Part shown: in pieces, positions 46,952 to 54,946 of the stretch
Layout of the letters: each line of letters opens with the position of its first letter
Position numbering within the stretch: the first letter of the stretch is position 1
DNA from: Paracoccus sp. MBLB3053
GTDB lineage: Bacteria > Pseudomonadota > Alphaproteobacteria > Rhodobacterales > Rhodobacteraceae
Assembly: GCF_031822435.1 (NCBI RefSeq)
Contig: NZ_JAVQLW010000004.1
Location: 186,001 to 250,000 of the forward strand
DNA: 64,000 bases
Direction of reading: 5' to 3'
Made by a program: the position numbers and the translations under genes
The notes under the pieces: generated by a model
Databases searched by the model: none
Seen by the model: the letters and a program-made list of their open reading frames with translations, nothing else
What the model was told of the DNA's origin: nothing

Positions 46952-49093
46952 ATGAACATTTCCCTGTTCCCCATCGCCTCAAGCAGGCCTCGCTTGGCCC
47001 TTCTGCTCAGCGCCACCGCTCTGACCGCCCTGCCCGCATTGGCGCAGGAAAACGTCACGCTGGACCCCGTCGTCTTGCAGGGTCAGGGTTCACCGATCTC
47101 GGGCGGCGTGGGCTATACCGTCGCCACCACGGCGACCGGGCTGAAATCCGGCGCGCCCGTGACCGAAGTTCCGATGACGGTCAACACCGTGACCGAACAG
47201 GAACTCGCGGATCGCGACCCCGTCCAGATCGAGGACGCGTTGGCCTATATCCCGGGCATTGTCGCCTCGCCCTGGGGGATGGATGACCGTTTCGACCAGT
47301 TCAGCATTCGCGGCTTCGACCTTGGCGTTTACGGCCTCTTCCGCGATGGGCTGATCAACAAGGCGCAAAGCTTCACCGGCTTCAAGGTCGATCCCTACAT
47401 GATCCAGCGCATCGACGTGCTGAAGGGTCCGGCCTCGGTGCTTTACGGCTCGAACGACGCGGCGGGCATGGTGAACATGATCACCAAGCGCCCGACCTTT
47501 GCCCATCTGGGCGAGGCGCGGCTGTCCTATGGCTCGCATGACACGGCGGAACTGGCCGTCGACTGGGGCGATGTGAATGCCGACAAGACCCTGTCCTGGC
47601 GTCTGACCGGGCTGACCCGCGAGGGCGCGAACCAGATCGAGAATTCGGATGACGACCGCAACCTTCTGGCCTTCAGCACGACATGGGCACCGACCGATCA
47701 GACCTCGATCACCTTCCTTGCCAATTGGCAAAAGGACAACATGATGCCCAATGTCATGGTCCCCGTCGCGGGCGAGGACTACGACACTTCGGGCGGCACG
47801 CTGCCCTATGATTTCCTGAACAGCATTCACCCCTGGAACAAGTTCCAGACCGAACAGGCGAGCATCGGCTGGCAGGCCGAGCATGAGGTGAACGAGAGCC
47901 TGAAGATCCGGCAGAACTTCCGCTACGCCCGCCAGAGCACGGATTACAACCACCTCTATTCCAGCGGTCTGGATGCCAGCGCGCCGCTGCCCGCGAACCT
48001 GAATTACACCGCCTTCACCGTGGACGAAAAGGCACGCTACTGGGCCTTGGACAACCAACTGGAATATCGCGGTCGCTTCGGCAATGCCGAGCATGTCCTG
48101 ACCTTCGGCGTCGATGTCAGCAAGCAGATCCGCGATGGCAGCATGGGCTATGCCGATCCGGGCTATGTCATTCCACTGGCTGCGCTGAATTTCGACCAGC
48201 CTGTCGCCGAGCCGGGAGCCTTCAACGACGCCCGGACCGAGGTGCTGGAAAAAGGCCTCTATGCGCAGGATCATATCCGCTTCGGCAATGGCGTCACGGT
48301 TACCGCGGGTCTGCGCCGGTCATGGATCGAGAACGAGACGGAAGACCGCCTCTGGGGCATGGATAGCTACCAGAAGGACAACGCCACCACCGGCATGCTG
48401 GGCGCGACCTGGGATCTGGGCAATGGCTTCGTGCCCTATGCCAGCTATGGCGAAAGCTTTACCGTGAATATCGGCCAGACCTTTGGCGGCGAGCAATACC
48501 AGCCGACCGAGGGCAAGCAGCTTGAAATCGGCCTGCGCTATCAACCGGCGGGCACGCAACTGCAACTGGCGGCGGCGCTCTACAATATCGAGAAAAGCAA
48601 TGTCCTGACCTCGGACCCGATCAATCCGGGTTTCCAGATCCAGACCGGCGAGGTTCGCCATCGCGGGCTTGAGCTTGAGGCACGCGGCCAGCTGACCGAG
48701 GCGCTCTCGCTGATCGCGGGCTATAGCTATATCGACGCCAAGGTGACAAGCTCCGAGGATGGCGATCAGGGCAATGAACCGGCCCTGGTTCCCGAGCATT
48801 CGGCCTCGATCTGGGCGCAGTACGACTTCAAGGGCGCGGTCGAGGGCCTGCGCCTGGGCGGCGGTCTGCGCTATGTCGGCAAGACCTGGGCCGACAACGC
48901 CAATTCGCGCGAGGTCGATTCCTATCTGCTGGCCGACATGGCCGTCCATTACGACTGGGATGATTATTCGGTTGCGCTGAATGTCACGAACCTCTTCGAC
49001 GAGGATTATTACTCGACCTGTAGTTCGGCGGGTTACGGCTGCGCCCAGGGCGAAGGCCGCGAGGCCACGCTGACGCTTTCGCGCGCCTTCTGA
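46952..49093 (+). CDS. TonB-dependent siderophore receptor (FhuA/FpvA-like)
   Basis: Outer-membrane receptor of 713 residues. Signal peptide (…LLLSATALTALPALAQ), TonB-box-like ENVTLDPVVL, plug domain with DALAYIPGIVASPWGMDDRF, QFSIRGFDLGVYGLFRDGL, and VLKGPASVLYGSNDAAGMVN. A 22-strand barrel follows, ending LTLSRAF with the terminal Phe needed for assembly. The plug/barrel layout fits hydroxamate-type (ferrichrome/coprogen) receptors. It completes the uptake island with the binding protein, permeases, ATPase and esterase. Confidence 0.94.
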   Translation: MNISLFPIASSRPRLALLLSATALTALPALAQENVTLDPVVLQGQGSPISGGVGYTVATTATGLKSGAPVTEVPMTVNTVTEQELADRDPVQIEDALAYIPGIVASPWGMDDRFDQFSIRGFDLGVYGLFRDGLINKAQSFTGFKVDPYMIQRIDVLKGPASVLYGSNDAAGMVNMITKRPTFAHLGEARLSYGSHDTAELAVDWGDVNADKTLSWRLTGLTREGANQIENSDDDRNLLAFSTTWAPTDQTSITFLANWQKDNMMPNVMVPVAGEDYDTSGGTLPYDFLNSIHPWNKFQTEQASIGWQAEHEVNESLKIRQNFRYARQSTDYNHLYSSGLDASAPLPANLNYTAFTVDEKARYWALDNQLEYRGRFGNAEHVLTFGVDVSKQIRDGSMGYADPGYVIPLAALNFDQPVAEPGAFNDARTEVLEKGLYAQDHIRFGNGVTVTAGLRRSWIENETEDRLWGMDSYQKDNATTGMLGATWDLGNGFVPYASYGESFTVNIGQTFGGEQYQPTEGKQLEIGLRYQPAGTQLQLAAALYNIEKSNVLTSDPINPGFQIQTGEVRHRGLELEARGQLTEALSLIAGYSYIDAKVTSSEDGDQGNEPALVPEHSASIWAQYDFKGAVEGLRLGGGLRYVGKTWADNANSREVDSYLLADMAVHYDWDDYSVALNVTNLFDEDYYSTCSSAGYGCAQGEGREATLTLSRAF

Positions 49094-49446
49094 TCTTGGC
49101 CACAGTCGCCGCGGGGAGTTGCCTTTCCGCGGCCCGTGCTCATCAAGCGCTTCGACGGCATCGCCGGGAAGCAGACCGGCTGCAAGCTGCAGGATCATTT
49201 CCTGCGACACCTCGACAGGCGCAAGGGATCTCATGAGGGTGCAGCAGCGCACCGAGATCCCGCCCCATCCGATACATCGAAAAACGTCCTGCGGGCCCAG
49301 GTTGTCAAACGCCGGAACTCGGGGGGACGATAAGCGAGAAGTCTCGGTCCGCCCGCGATCGCAATTTTTCCAATCTTTTTTTGAACCGGCAGCGGTGTCG
49401 CCGCGACTTAGCGATACCAACCCAAAACCAGTTTGAGGAAAATGAC
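49094..49446. other. Intergenic gap between receptor gene and pore-forming-protein gene
   Basis: No supported gene. It holds a hairpin just after the receptor stop and presumably the promoter of the aerolysin-like gene; an A/T-rich stretch with a T-run lies at about 49363-49383. Confidence 0.4.
49108..49133 (+). terminator. Hairpin after the TonB receptor gene
   Basis: GCCGCGG (49108-49114) and CCGCGGC (49127-49133) form a 7-bp all-GC stem with a 12-nt loop, 15 bp after the receptor stop. No T-run follows, so terminator efficiency is uncertain. Confidence 0.45.
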
Positions 49447-50226
49447 ATGATTGATCCGTTTGAAGTCGTCGGCGAGCGCGTGCGTCACTGGGCCGAAATC
49501 AACAATCCCAAGGACGGCAAAGGCACCTATGTGCCTTCAAAGTCCAAGATGCGCATCCAGACGCAGGAGCTGGTGTTCGGGGAAGTTCTGCCCGGCGCGA
49601 TCATCCCGAGGGGCGTCTATCACACCGACTGGGAAAACAACACTTCGGTGCAGAATGTGCAGACATTTCTTGTCGAGGAGACCACAACCGACACCTATAC
49701 CTGGAGCCTTACGGCGGGCCTGAAGGTCAGCAGCAAGTTCACCGCGAAAATTCCCTTCGGCAGCGGCACCGAAAACACCGTCGAGATGAGCACGAGCGTG
49801 ACCGAGACCGAGACGCAGTCCACGGCGCGGAGATGGAGTTATTCCACGCAGGTCTTTGTGCCGCCGCATTGCAAACTGGTGTCGTCCTTTATCGTCAATG
49901 AGGCGCAATACCATGTGCCGTTCACCGCCAAGGTGACCGTGCGCGGCTATGTCTACATCAAGTTCAGCAACGGCAAATACTTCGGCAAGGAAATCGACGT
50001 GCTGATCAAGGATCTGGGTTGGTCACCCTCGACCTTCATGGTGCATACCACCGGCGAACTGGATGCGGTTGTAGGTGAGAGCTTTACCGTGCGGACGGAT
50101 GAATACGCGCTCGACGGCACGCAGCGGGCGATGGGTGAGGTGCTCGACCGAGGCTATTGGGTCGAAGGTCGGGCGATCTCGGCCCCCGGATTGGGACTGC
50201 TTGAAACCGAGCTTGAAACCCGATGA
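49447..50226 (+). CDS. Aerolysin-like beta-pore-forming protein (ETX/MTX2 family-like)
   Basis: Protein of 259 residues. Residues about 60-170 show the low-complexity Ser/Thr-rich amphipathic strands of the ETX/MTX2 core: NNTSVQNVQTFLVEETTTDT, TYTWSLTAGLKVSSKF, then KIPFGSGTENTVEMSTSVTE as the presumed insertion hairpin, and FVPPHCKLVSSFIVNEAQY ahead of TAKVTVRGYVYI. This order (TTTT tract, VPP.. turn) is typical of the family. No signal peptide is present, so release would need lysis or a dedicated route. ATG 49447 is preceded by GAGGAA. It converges on the catalase-like gene. Confidence 0.8.
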   Translation: MIDPFEVVGERVRHWAEINNPKDGKGTYVPSKSKMRIQTQELVFGEVLPGAIIPRGVYHTDWENNTSVQNVQTFLVEETTTDTYTWSLTAGLKVSSKFTAKIPFGSGTENTVEMSTSVTETETQSTARRWSYSTQVFVPPHCKLVSSFIVNEAQYHVPFTAKVTVRGYVYIKFSNGKYFGKEIDVLIKDLGWSPSTFMVHTTGELDAVVGESFTVRTDEYALDGTQRAMGEVLDRGYWVEGRAISAPGLGLLETELETR

Positions 50227-50231
50227 CCCGG

Positions 50232-50265
50232 TGCCGCCGCTCGGCCCAGCCGGGGCGCGGCGGCA
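50232..50265. terminator. Hairpin after the aerolysin-like gene
   Basis: TGCCGCCGC (50232-50240) and GCGGCGGCA (50257-50265) form a 9-bp stem with a 16-nt loop, six bases after the stop codon. It lies in the 200-bp gap between converging genes. Confidence 0.5.
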
Positions 50266-50426
50266 TCCACTGTCCGCCAAGGGCCGGAAGGGGGTCAGAA
50301 CCATGATCGGGCTGCAGGCCAAGCCCGGGTCCGCGACTTTGCGTGAAAGGGACAGATGCGGCTGTGCCAGATCATTCGACGACGAACACCTTCAAGATGC
50401 AGTTTACGGGGCGCTTCCCGACCCTT

Positions 50427-51707
50427 TCATGGATCAACCGCGTCAGGGCTGCCCGGTTCATGCCGCTGTCGAACCTCAGGCATCTGCGATTGGTCAACCG
50501 CAACTTTGCCGGAACCGAACTCTGTGCCGGTCGGCTCCACATGGTCGACCCGGTTCATGATTTGGCGGAAGTTCGATAGTTCTTGATACAAGCGTCGACG
50601 CGCCCGGCTCTGGTTGCCAAGTGGCCGGTGCTCACGAAGCGAATGCCACGGGTTGAACTTCAGGTTGCGGTTGAGGCTCATCATCTCCGGGTTGTCGAAA
50701 TCCTGCCTCGGGATATGGATGCGTGCGACCGGCACCCAAGGTGAGAGATCCTCGGGCCAGCGGATCGAGGCATCCTCGATCGGCATGCGGTGAGGATCGG
50801 TCTGGATCTGCACAAGCATATCGAAGTCGACATCCGTCTCTCGCAGAGTCCGCGCCATGTTGTCGCGAAGATAGTTCGGCGGGACGCGGCCAAACGGGAC
50901 GCCGGGGATGTCCATCCCCACCTTGCTCAGCGGCAGATAGGAATAGAGCATCGCCTGTCCCTCGCCCAGCAGGTAAGGCACGCAACTGTAATAGCGCTGG
51001 CCAAGCGGGTTGTACTGGGTCTGATTCCAAAGCCCCTGCATGAGAAAATCAAGGAAATGCAGGTCCTTCGGGTTGAGAAAGTACCAAAGCGGCTCGTCGA
51101 TCGTGCTCCAGTACTGCAGCTTGGCATTCTCGCGCACGTTCGGTGTCACGAAGGTCGGCGTGACGACCGCAGGCCAGTCCTGCGTGAACTTTTCTTCGTC
51201 CATCAGCTTTTCGCCCGGCACGTCCATCAGCTTTACGGTCATTGATCCGAAGCCGACATCGCGGATGTCCTCGGGTACGTCCGGCCCGGGCCCCGCGAAG
51301 CGGATATAGGCGGGATAGCTGCGCTCGACTGCGAAAACGCCCCTCCGCAGGTTCTCGGCAAGGCCCGGCCGGACGGTGAAGGTCGCGCGGACCAGGCCGT
51401 GTGTCTTGGTATTGCCGCCACGCTCGTAGGCGCCGGGCTGGAAGTGCAGGTTCATCTGTTCGCGCATCTCGTCGATGATGTCCTGCAGCGCCTGTTCTTC
51501 CCAGTCGAAGAGTTTCTCTTCGGCAAGGCCAAGACCGAGATCGGGACGGTTGCGGTTCTTCAGGTGCTGGACCAGCTTCGCCAATGGCTCACGGGTTAGG
51601 CGGTCGAGCTGCGGGCGGAAGAACGGCTCGAATCGGCGCTCGATGTGCAGGCCGACTTCCAGACCGCGATGGGCAAGCCGACGCAACGGGATCAGGAACT
51701 CAAACAT
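50427..51707 (-). CDS. Catalase-related heme protein (catalase-like/allene-oxide-synthase-like)
   Basis: Protein of 426 residues. The catalase-fold distal His lies in NTKTHGLVRATFTV (about residue 103) and the heme-ligand Tyr in the RARRRLYQELSNFRQ segment (about residue 374). AYIRFAGPGPDVPEDIRDVG and GFGSMTVKLMDVPGEKLMDE are typical of the catalase-related group that acts on lipid hydroperoxides rather than true catalases. No signal peptide. ATG 51707 has GGAGG five nt upstream. It is the last gene of the oxidative operon, 9 bp after the DyP gene. Confidence 0.86.
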   Translation of the reverse strand: MFEFLIPLRRLAHRGLEVGLHIERRFEPFFRPQLDRLTREPLAKLVQHLKNRNRPDLGLGLAEEKLFDWEEQALQDIIDEMREQMNLHFQPGAYERGGNTKTHGLVRATFTVRPGLAENLRRGVFAVERSYPAYIRFAGPGPDVPEDIRDVGFGSMTVKLMDVPGEKLMDEEKFTQDWPAVVTPTFVTPNVRENAKLQYWSTIDEPLWYFLNPKDLHFLDFLMQGLWNQTQYNPLGQRYYSCVPYLLGEGQAMLYSYLPLSKVGMDIPGVPFGRVPPNYLRDNMARTLRETDVDFDMLVQIQTDPHRMPIEDASIRWPEDLSPWVPVARIHIPRQDFDNPEMMSLNRNLKFNPWHSLREHRPLGNQSRARRRLYQELSNFRQIMNRVDHVEPTGTEFGSGKVAVDQSQMPEVRQRHEPGSPDAVDP

Positions 51708-51716
51708 CACCGCCTC

Positions 51717-53159
51717 CTACGCACCGGCAATGAACTGCAGCGCCCGGATGCCGGGCATGAAGAAATAGGCACCGCCCCGCACCGTGACGAATTGCGGCAG
51801 GCCCTCCAGCCGTTCTGGCAAGCCGGTCAGCCGCGGCGCGCTGTAATGGTCGGTCATCGTGCCATCGGGAAGCGGTGTGCGGGCGCCCGTCAGGGGATCG
51901 CGCTCACCGCCCAGCCCGTCGAACCTCGCGCTGTAGAGCCAGGCTTCCTGCACGAACTCGAACTGGCGGACGATGTCGGCGCAGAGGCAGACGAAGAGAA
52001 TGCCCCGTTCTTCGTCTGGACCGGGCAGCAACGCTTCGTCGACGCTGAGCCTGCTGCCGTATTCGCGGCCCCGGCGAACCAGCCGGTGGAAACGCGACGA
52101 GGCCACGAGGTCGTGCCGTCCGGCCAGCCCGTCCCGCCGCCTTCGGAAACCCAGCGTGCTCATCAGCCAGGACCAGCGGCCACTGACCCCGGCGGGATGA
52201 TCGCCCGTCCGTGGGTTGGCGCGCCGGATATGGGCGCCGACCGGGCAGACATTTCCGTCGACATCCCCGGAATAAGTGAAGTTGTTACCGCTTCGCCCAC
52301 CCGGGATATTCTCGTGGTCGGGGATCAGGCCACGGCCGTCGCGATGGCGGCCCACCATGAGCGAGGCCAGCCGATCACGCTGCGCCGGATCGGCGCCGGC
52401 CACGCGGTCGAGGTACTGCCAGAAACCTCGCACGTCCTGGTGAAGTTGACGAAGCACCAGAAAGCTGCCGTTCCGCGCAAGATCGGTGGCCCGCTGACCG
52501 GGCGCGGCCTCGGCCAGCACCGCCGGGGCAGTCTCCTGGTATTCGTTCGGGTATCCAAGCAGCAACTCGCCCGGCGCCAGCATGTTCGCATAGCCGAGCC
52601 TGCGGTGCAGATCGGTGGTGAAGGTCTGATCCCAGTCGATCACCGGCTCGCTGACGCCGTCAACGAAGCCGAAGGGCTCGATGCCGCGGGCGATGCCGGT
52701 CGGCAATCTGCGCATCACGCGAAAGCCGGTGTCGAAATTCGTGTCGCGCAGCTCGGCCATCAGCGCATCAAGGCCACCTTCGGCGGCATAGAGCATCAAC
52801 AAGACATGCGGCGCGGGCCGGCCCCACTGCCAGTTTAGCGGATCGTTATCGCCCACATCCCCCAGCCGCCGCGAGCGGCTCGCCTCGCCCGCCATCCCGG
52901 CAAGAAAGGGCTGCGGGAACCGCGAGACGGTGGCCTCGGTGATGCCGAGGGCGCGCAGCCCATCGGCGGTCAGCGCGACCTGCAGCGCGGTTTGCGGCGG
53001 CGTTTCGCGCAGTTGCGCCGTCGTCAGCGGCGCGCTGCGCAGCCAGGCGCGGGCGGCATCAGGCGCTGCCACCTCGAGCAGCAGGAACTCGGCTGCCCTC
53101 AGCCGTCCGTGGCCGAAGCGGGCAAGGCCCTGGATATCCGCAAAATCGACCGCTGGCAT
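51717..53159 (-). CDS. DyP-type heme peroxidase
   Basis: Peroxidase of 480 residues with two ferredoxin-like halves. The catalytic GxxDG motif is GFVDGVSEP, proximal heme His is in VGAHIRRANPR, and the conserved Arg in CADIVRQFEFVQ. The YANMLAPGELLLGYPNEY segment is typical of the larger P/I-type DyPs. No signal peptide is seen. ATG 53159 has AGGGC upstream; ATG 53174 is also in frame and overlaps the preceding stop. It lies within the oxidative operon. Confidence 0.9.
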   Translation of the reverse strand: MPAVDFADIQGLARFGHGRLRAAEFLLLEVAAPDAARAWLRSAPLTTAQLRETPPQTALQVALTADGLRALGITEATVSRFPQPFLAGMAGEASRSRRLGDVGDNDPLNWQWGRPAPHVLLMLYAAEGGLDALMAELRDTNFDTGFRVMRRLPTGIARGIEPFGFVDGVSEPVIDWDQTFTTDLHRRLGYANMLAPGELLLGYPNEYQETAPAVLAEAAPGQRATDLARNGSFLVLRQLHQDVRGFWQYLDRVAGADPAQRDRLASLMVGRHRDGRGLIPDHENIPGGRSGNNFTYSGDVDGNVCPVGAHIRRANPRTGDHPAGVSGRWSWLMSTLGFRRRRDGLAGRHDLVASSRFHRLVRRGREYGSRLSVDEALLPGPDEERGILFVCLCADIVRQFEFVQEAWLYSARFDGLGGERDPLTGARTPLPDGTMTDHYSAPRLTGLPERLEGLPQFVTVRGGAYFFMPGIRALQFIAGA

Positions 53160-53170
53160 CGCCCTGCCCT

Positions 53171-54481
53171 TCATCGCCGGATGCCCGCGAGCCAGTGCCG
53201 AAGCGCCCGCGCGCCGACCGGCCGTTTCTCGAGCCCGCGACGGACGCGGGTGTTTTCCGCAAGATCGAAAGCCGCGAGGCCGGGATAGGCCTTGTACCAG
53301 ACATCCGTCGCCTGATGACGATTGCGGAGATAGCGCTTGAACTTCGCCTCTTGCTCGGCGCCGCCCTTCAGCAGGAAGCGGGTGGACGGATAGCCGACGC
53401 CGTTCGAGAAGACCAGGTTCAGGCCCCAGGCGACCTTGTTGATGAAGTCATCCATGTAGCTTTCAAGCGAGCCATCGTAGTTGCTGAAGAAAAGCACCCG
53501 CCGCCGCTTGTCGAAGAAGACCCAGCGCGCGAAATGAATGGACTGCACCCGGGTCAGGTAACCACGGCCAAAGACATGCCGCGCCGACCATCCGAGCAAG
53601 AACAGGAAGAACGCTGTCGCCGAGCGGCGGAACAGCCCCGGCTTGAGGTCGCCGGCGGCTGAAAAAGGGTTGGTGACGTCATGGTCCTCGAATTCCGCGA
53701 TCCAGGCAAGGCGGGTGTCGTCCGGGCGCGGCAGCACCTCGGGGTCCGATCGCTCGAGCTGGCGCAGGCGAAGAAGGAGAAATGGGAAGGCGAGCACCGT
53801 GACGGGGCTGAGCATGAGCAGCACCAATGGCACGCCGATCAGATCGGCGGCACCGCTGATGCGGCGGCCGAGTGGTGTCGGCGCCTCCGGGGTCAGCGCG
53901 AGCCGGCCGGAACGCTGCTCATCCGCGACGAAGGCCACCAGTTCGCGATGCAGGCGGGGGCCGTCGGCTTCGCCTATCCGGGCGACGATCGCCGGAAGCT
54001 CTGCGGCGAGAGCGCGGCGCAGCCTGTCTTCCTCGTGCACCTGCAGCACGGTGCGGCCGCGGGTGTTGACGTAATTGGCGGCCTCCTCGACGTTTTTGCT
54101 GCGCATCCAGCCCAGCAGGTCGTCCTCCGCCCGAAAGCCTTCGCAGAGCGAGAAGATGCGCCGCAACCCCTCGCCGGCCAGTTCGACGAGCTGGGCGAGG
54201 AAGCTTTCCCGATCGCCGTCTATATCACCGAGAAAGGCGAGATGCGCGGGGAATTGCTCGGCCGGGGTACCATAGGCCGTCTGAATATCGCGCCATGTAT
54301 CGACCTCGACGACGAGAAGGCGCGCGACATGCAGCCTGTCGAAGCGGCCAAAGGGCACCAGCGCGTTCTGGGGGTCGGCAAGGCCCGGCCGCAGCGTCAT
54401 CGTGGCAAGCAGGGCACGCAATTCCTCGACCCGGCCCTTGGCGATCGGGGCGAAGATCAGAAAGGTGGACTGCGGCGTCAT
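53171..54481 (-). CDS. Conserved hypothetical membrane protein of the oxidative operon
   Basis: Protein of 436 residues, family not recognised. One clear transmembrane segment (about residues 213-237, LIGVPLVLLMLSPVTVLAFP) and a weaker one near 288-300 (ATAFFLFLLGWSA). The two soluble parts look alike: FDRLHVARLLVVEV in the N-terminal third and QSIHFARWVFFDKRRRVLFF in the last third, suggesting a duplicated ferredoxin-like fold. The C-terminal NYDGSLESYMDDFINKVAWG is notable. It is stop-overlapped with the DyP gene. It could be a membrane anchor or peroxidase partner; that is inference. Confidence 0.7.
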   Translation of the reverse strand: MTPQSTFLIFAPIAKGRVEELRALLATMTLRPGLADPQNALVPFGRFDRLHVARLLVVEVDTWRDIQTAYGTPAEQFPAHLAFLGDIDGDRESFLAQLVELAGEGLRRIFSLCEGFRAEDDLLGWMRSKNVEEAANYVNTRGRTVLQVHEEDRLRRALAAELPAIVARIGEADGPRLHRELVAFVADEQRSGRLALTPEAPTPLGRRISGAADLIGVPLVLLMLSPVTVLAFPFLLLRLRQLERSDPEVLPRPDDTRLAWIAEFEDHDVTNPFSAAGDLKPGLFRRSATAFFLFLLGWSARHVFGRGYLTRVQSIHFARWVFFDKRRRVLFFSNYDGSLESYMDDFINKVAWGLNLVFSNGVGYPSTRFLLKGGAEQEAKFKRYLRNRHQATDVWYKAYPGLAAFDLAENTRVRRGLEKRPVGARALRHWLAGIRR

Positions 54482-54502
54482 CCGATACCCCGTCAGCGCG
54501 TG

Positions 54503-54946
54503 TCAGCCCTTGCCCTCGAACTCCAGGACGAAGTCGATCAGGCGCGTGTCATCCCAGTATACCTTTCCAAGATAGAGACCGGGACCGATCTCGCGGATCT
54601 CGTCGCGGATCCATTGCGCGACCAGCGAGGTGTCGGAATAATCGAGAACGATGCATTCCTTGCCGTCGAGCCAGCTTTGGTCCTTGTAGACCTTGGCGAT
54701 GATCGCGTTGAAGCCGATCGGCAGGATGCGGTTGCGCAAGACGCCCTTCTCGGCGTCGAACACCTTGCCTTGCCAGGCGAAGGTGTTGATGAACCTCGCG
54801 ATCAGCGGCGAGAAGCGCGTTCCGGCCGCGATGATCGCGGTGCCCTCGGCGGCGCCGTCGGGAATATCGCCGGCCGGCACGCTCGAGAACAGGTCGTCGA
54901 GTTCCTTCTGGCTCATGTCCATCAGCTTTTCGAGATCATATGCCAT
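54503..54946 (-). CDS. Small conserved hypothetical protein (lipocalin-like?)
   Basis: Protein of 147 residues, not recognised by name. Visible features: GTRFSPLIARFINTFAWQGK, VFDAEKGVLRNRILPIGFNA, IVAKVYKDQSW-like segment, and KECIVLDYSDTSLVAQWIRD then GPGLYLGKVYW. Alternating hydrophobics and the G-x-Y-L-G-K strand suggest a small beta-barrel that could bind a lipid or heme. No signal peptide. It overlaps the GMC gene by 11 bp and is part of the same operon. Confidence 0.68.
   Translation of the reverse strand: MAYDLEKLMDMSQKELDDLFSSVPAGDIPDGAAEGTAIIAAGTRFSPLIARFINTFAWQGKVFDAEKGVLRNRILPIGFNAIIAKVYKDQSWLDGKECIVLDYSDTSLVAQWIRDEIREIGPGLYLGKVYWDDTRLIDFVLEFEGKG

Noticed and set aside
48320..49420. 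Long minus-strand frames over the receptor gene
   Set aside because: They are shadows caused by GC-rich codon bias; the plus-strand TonB receptor is complete.
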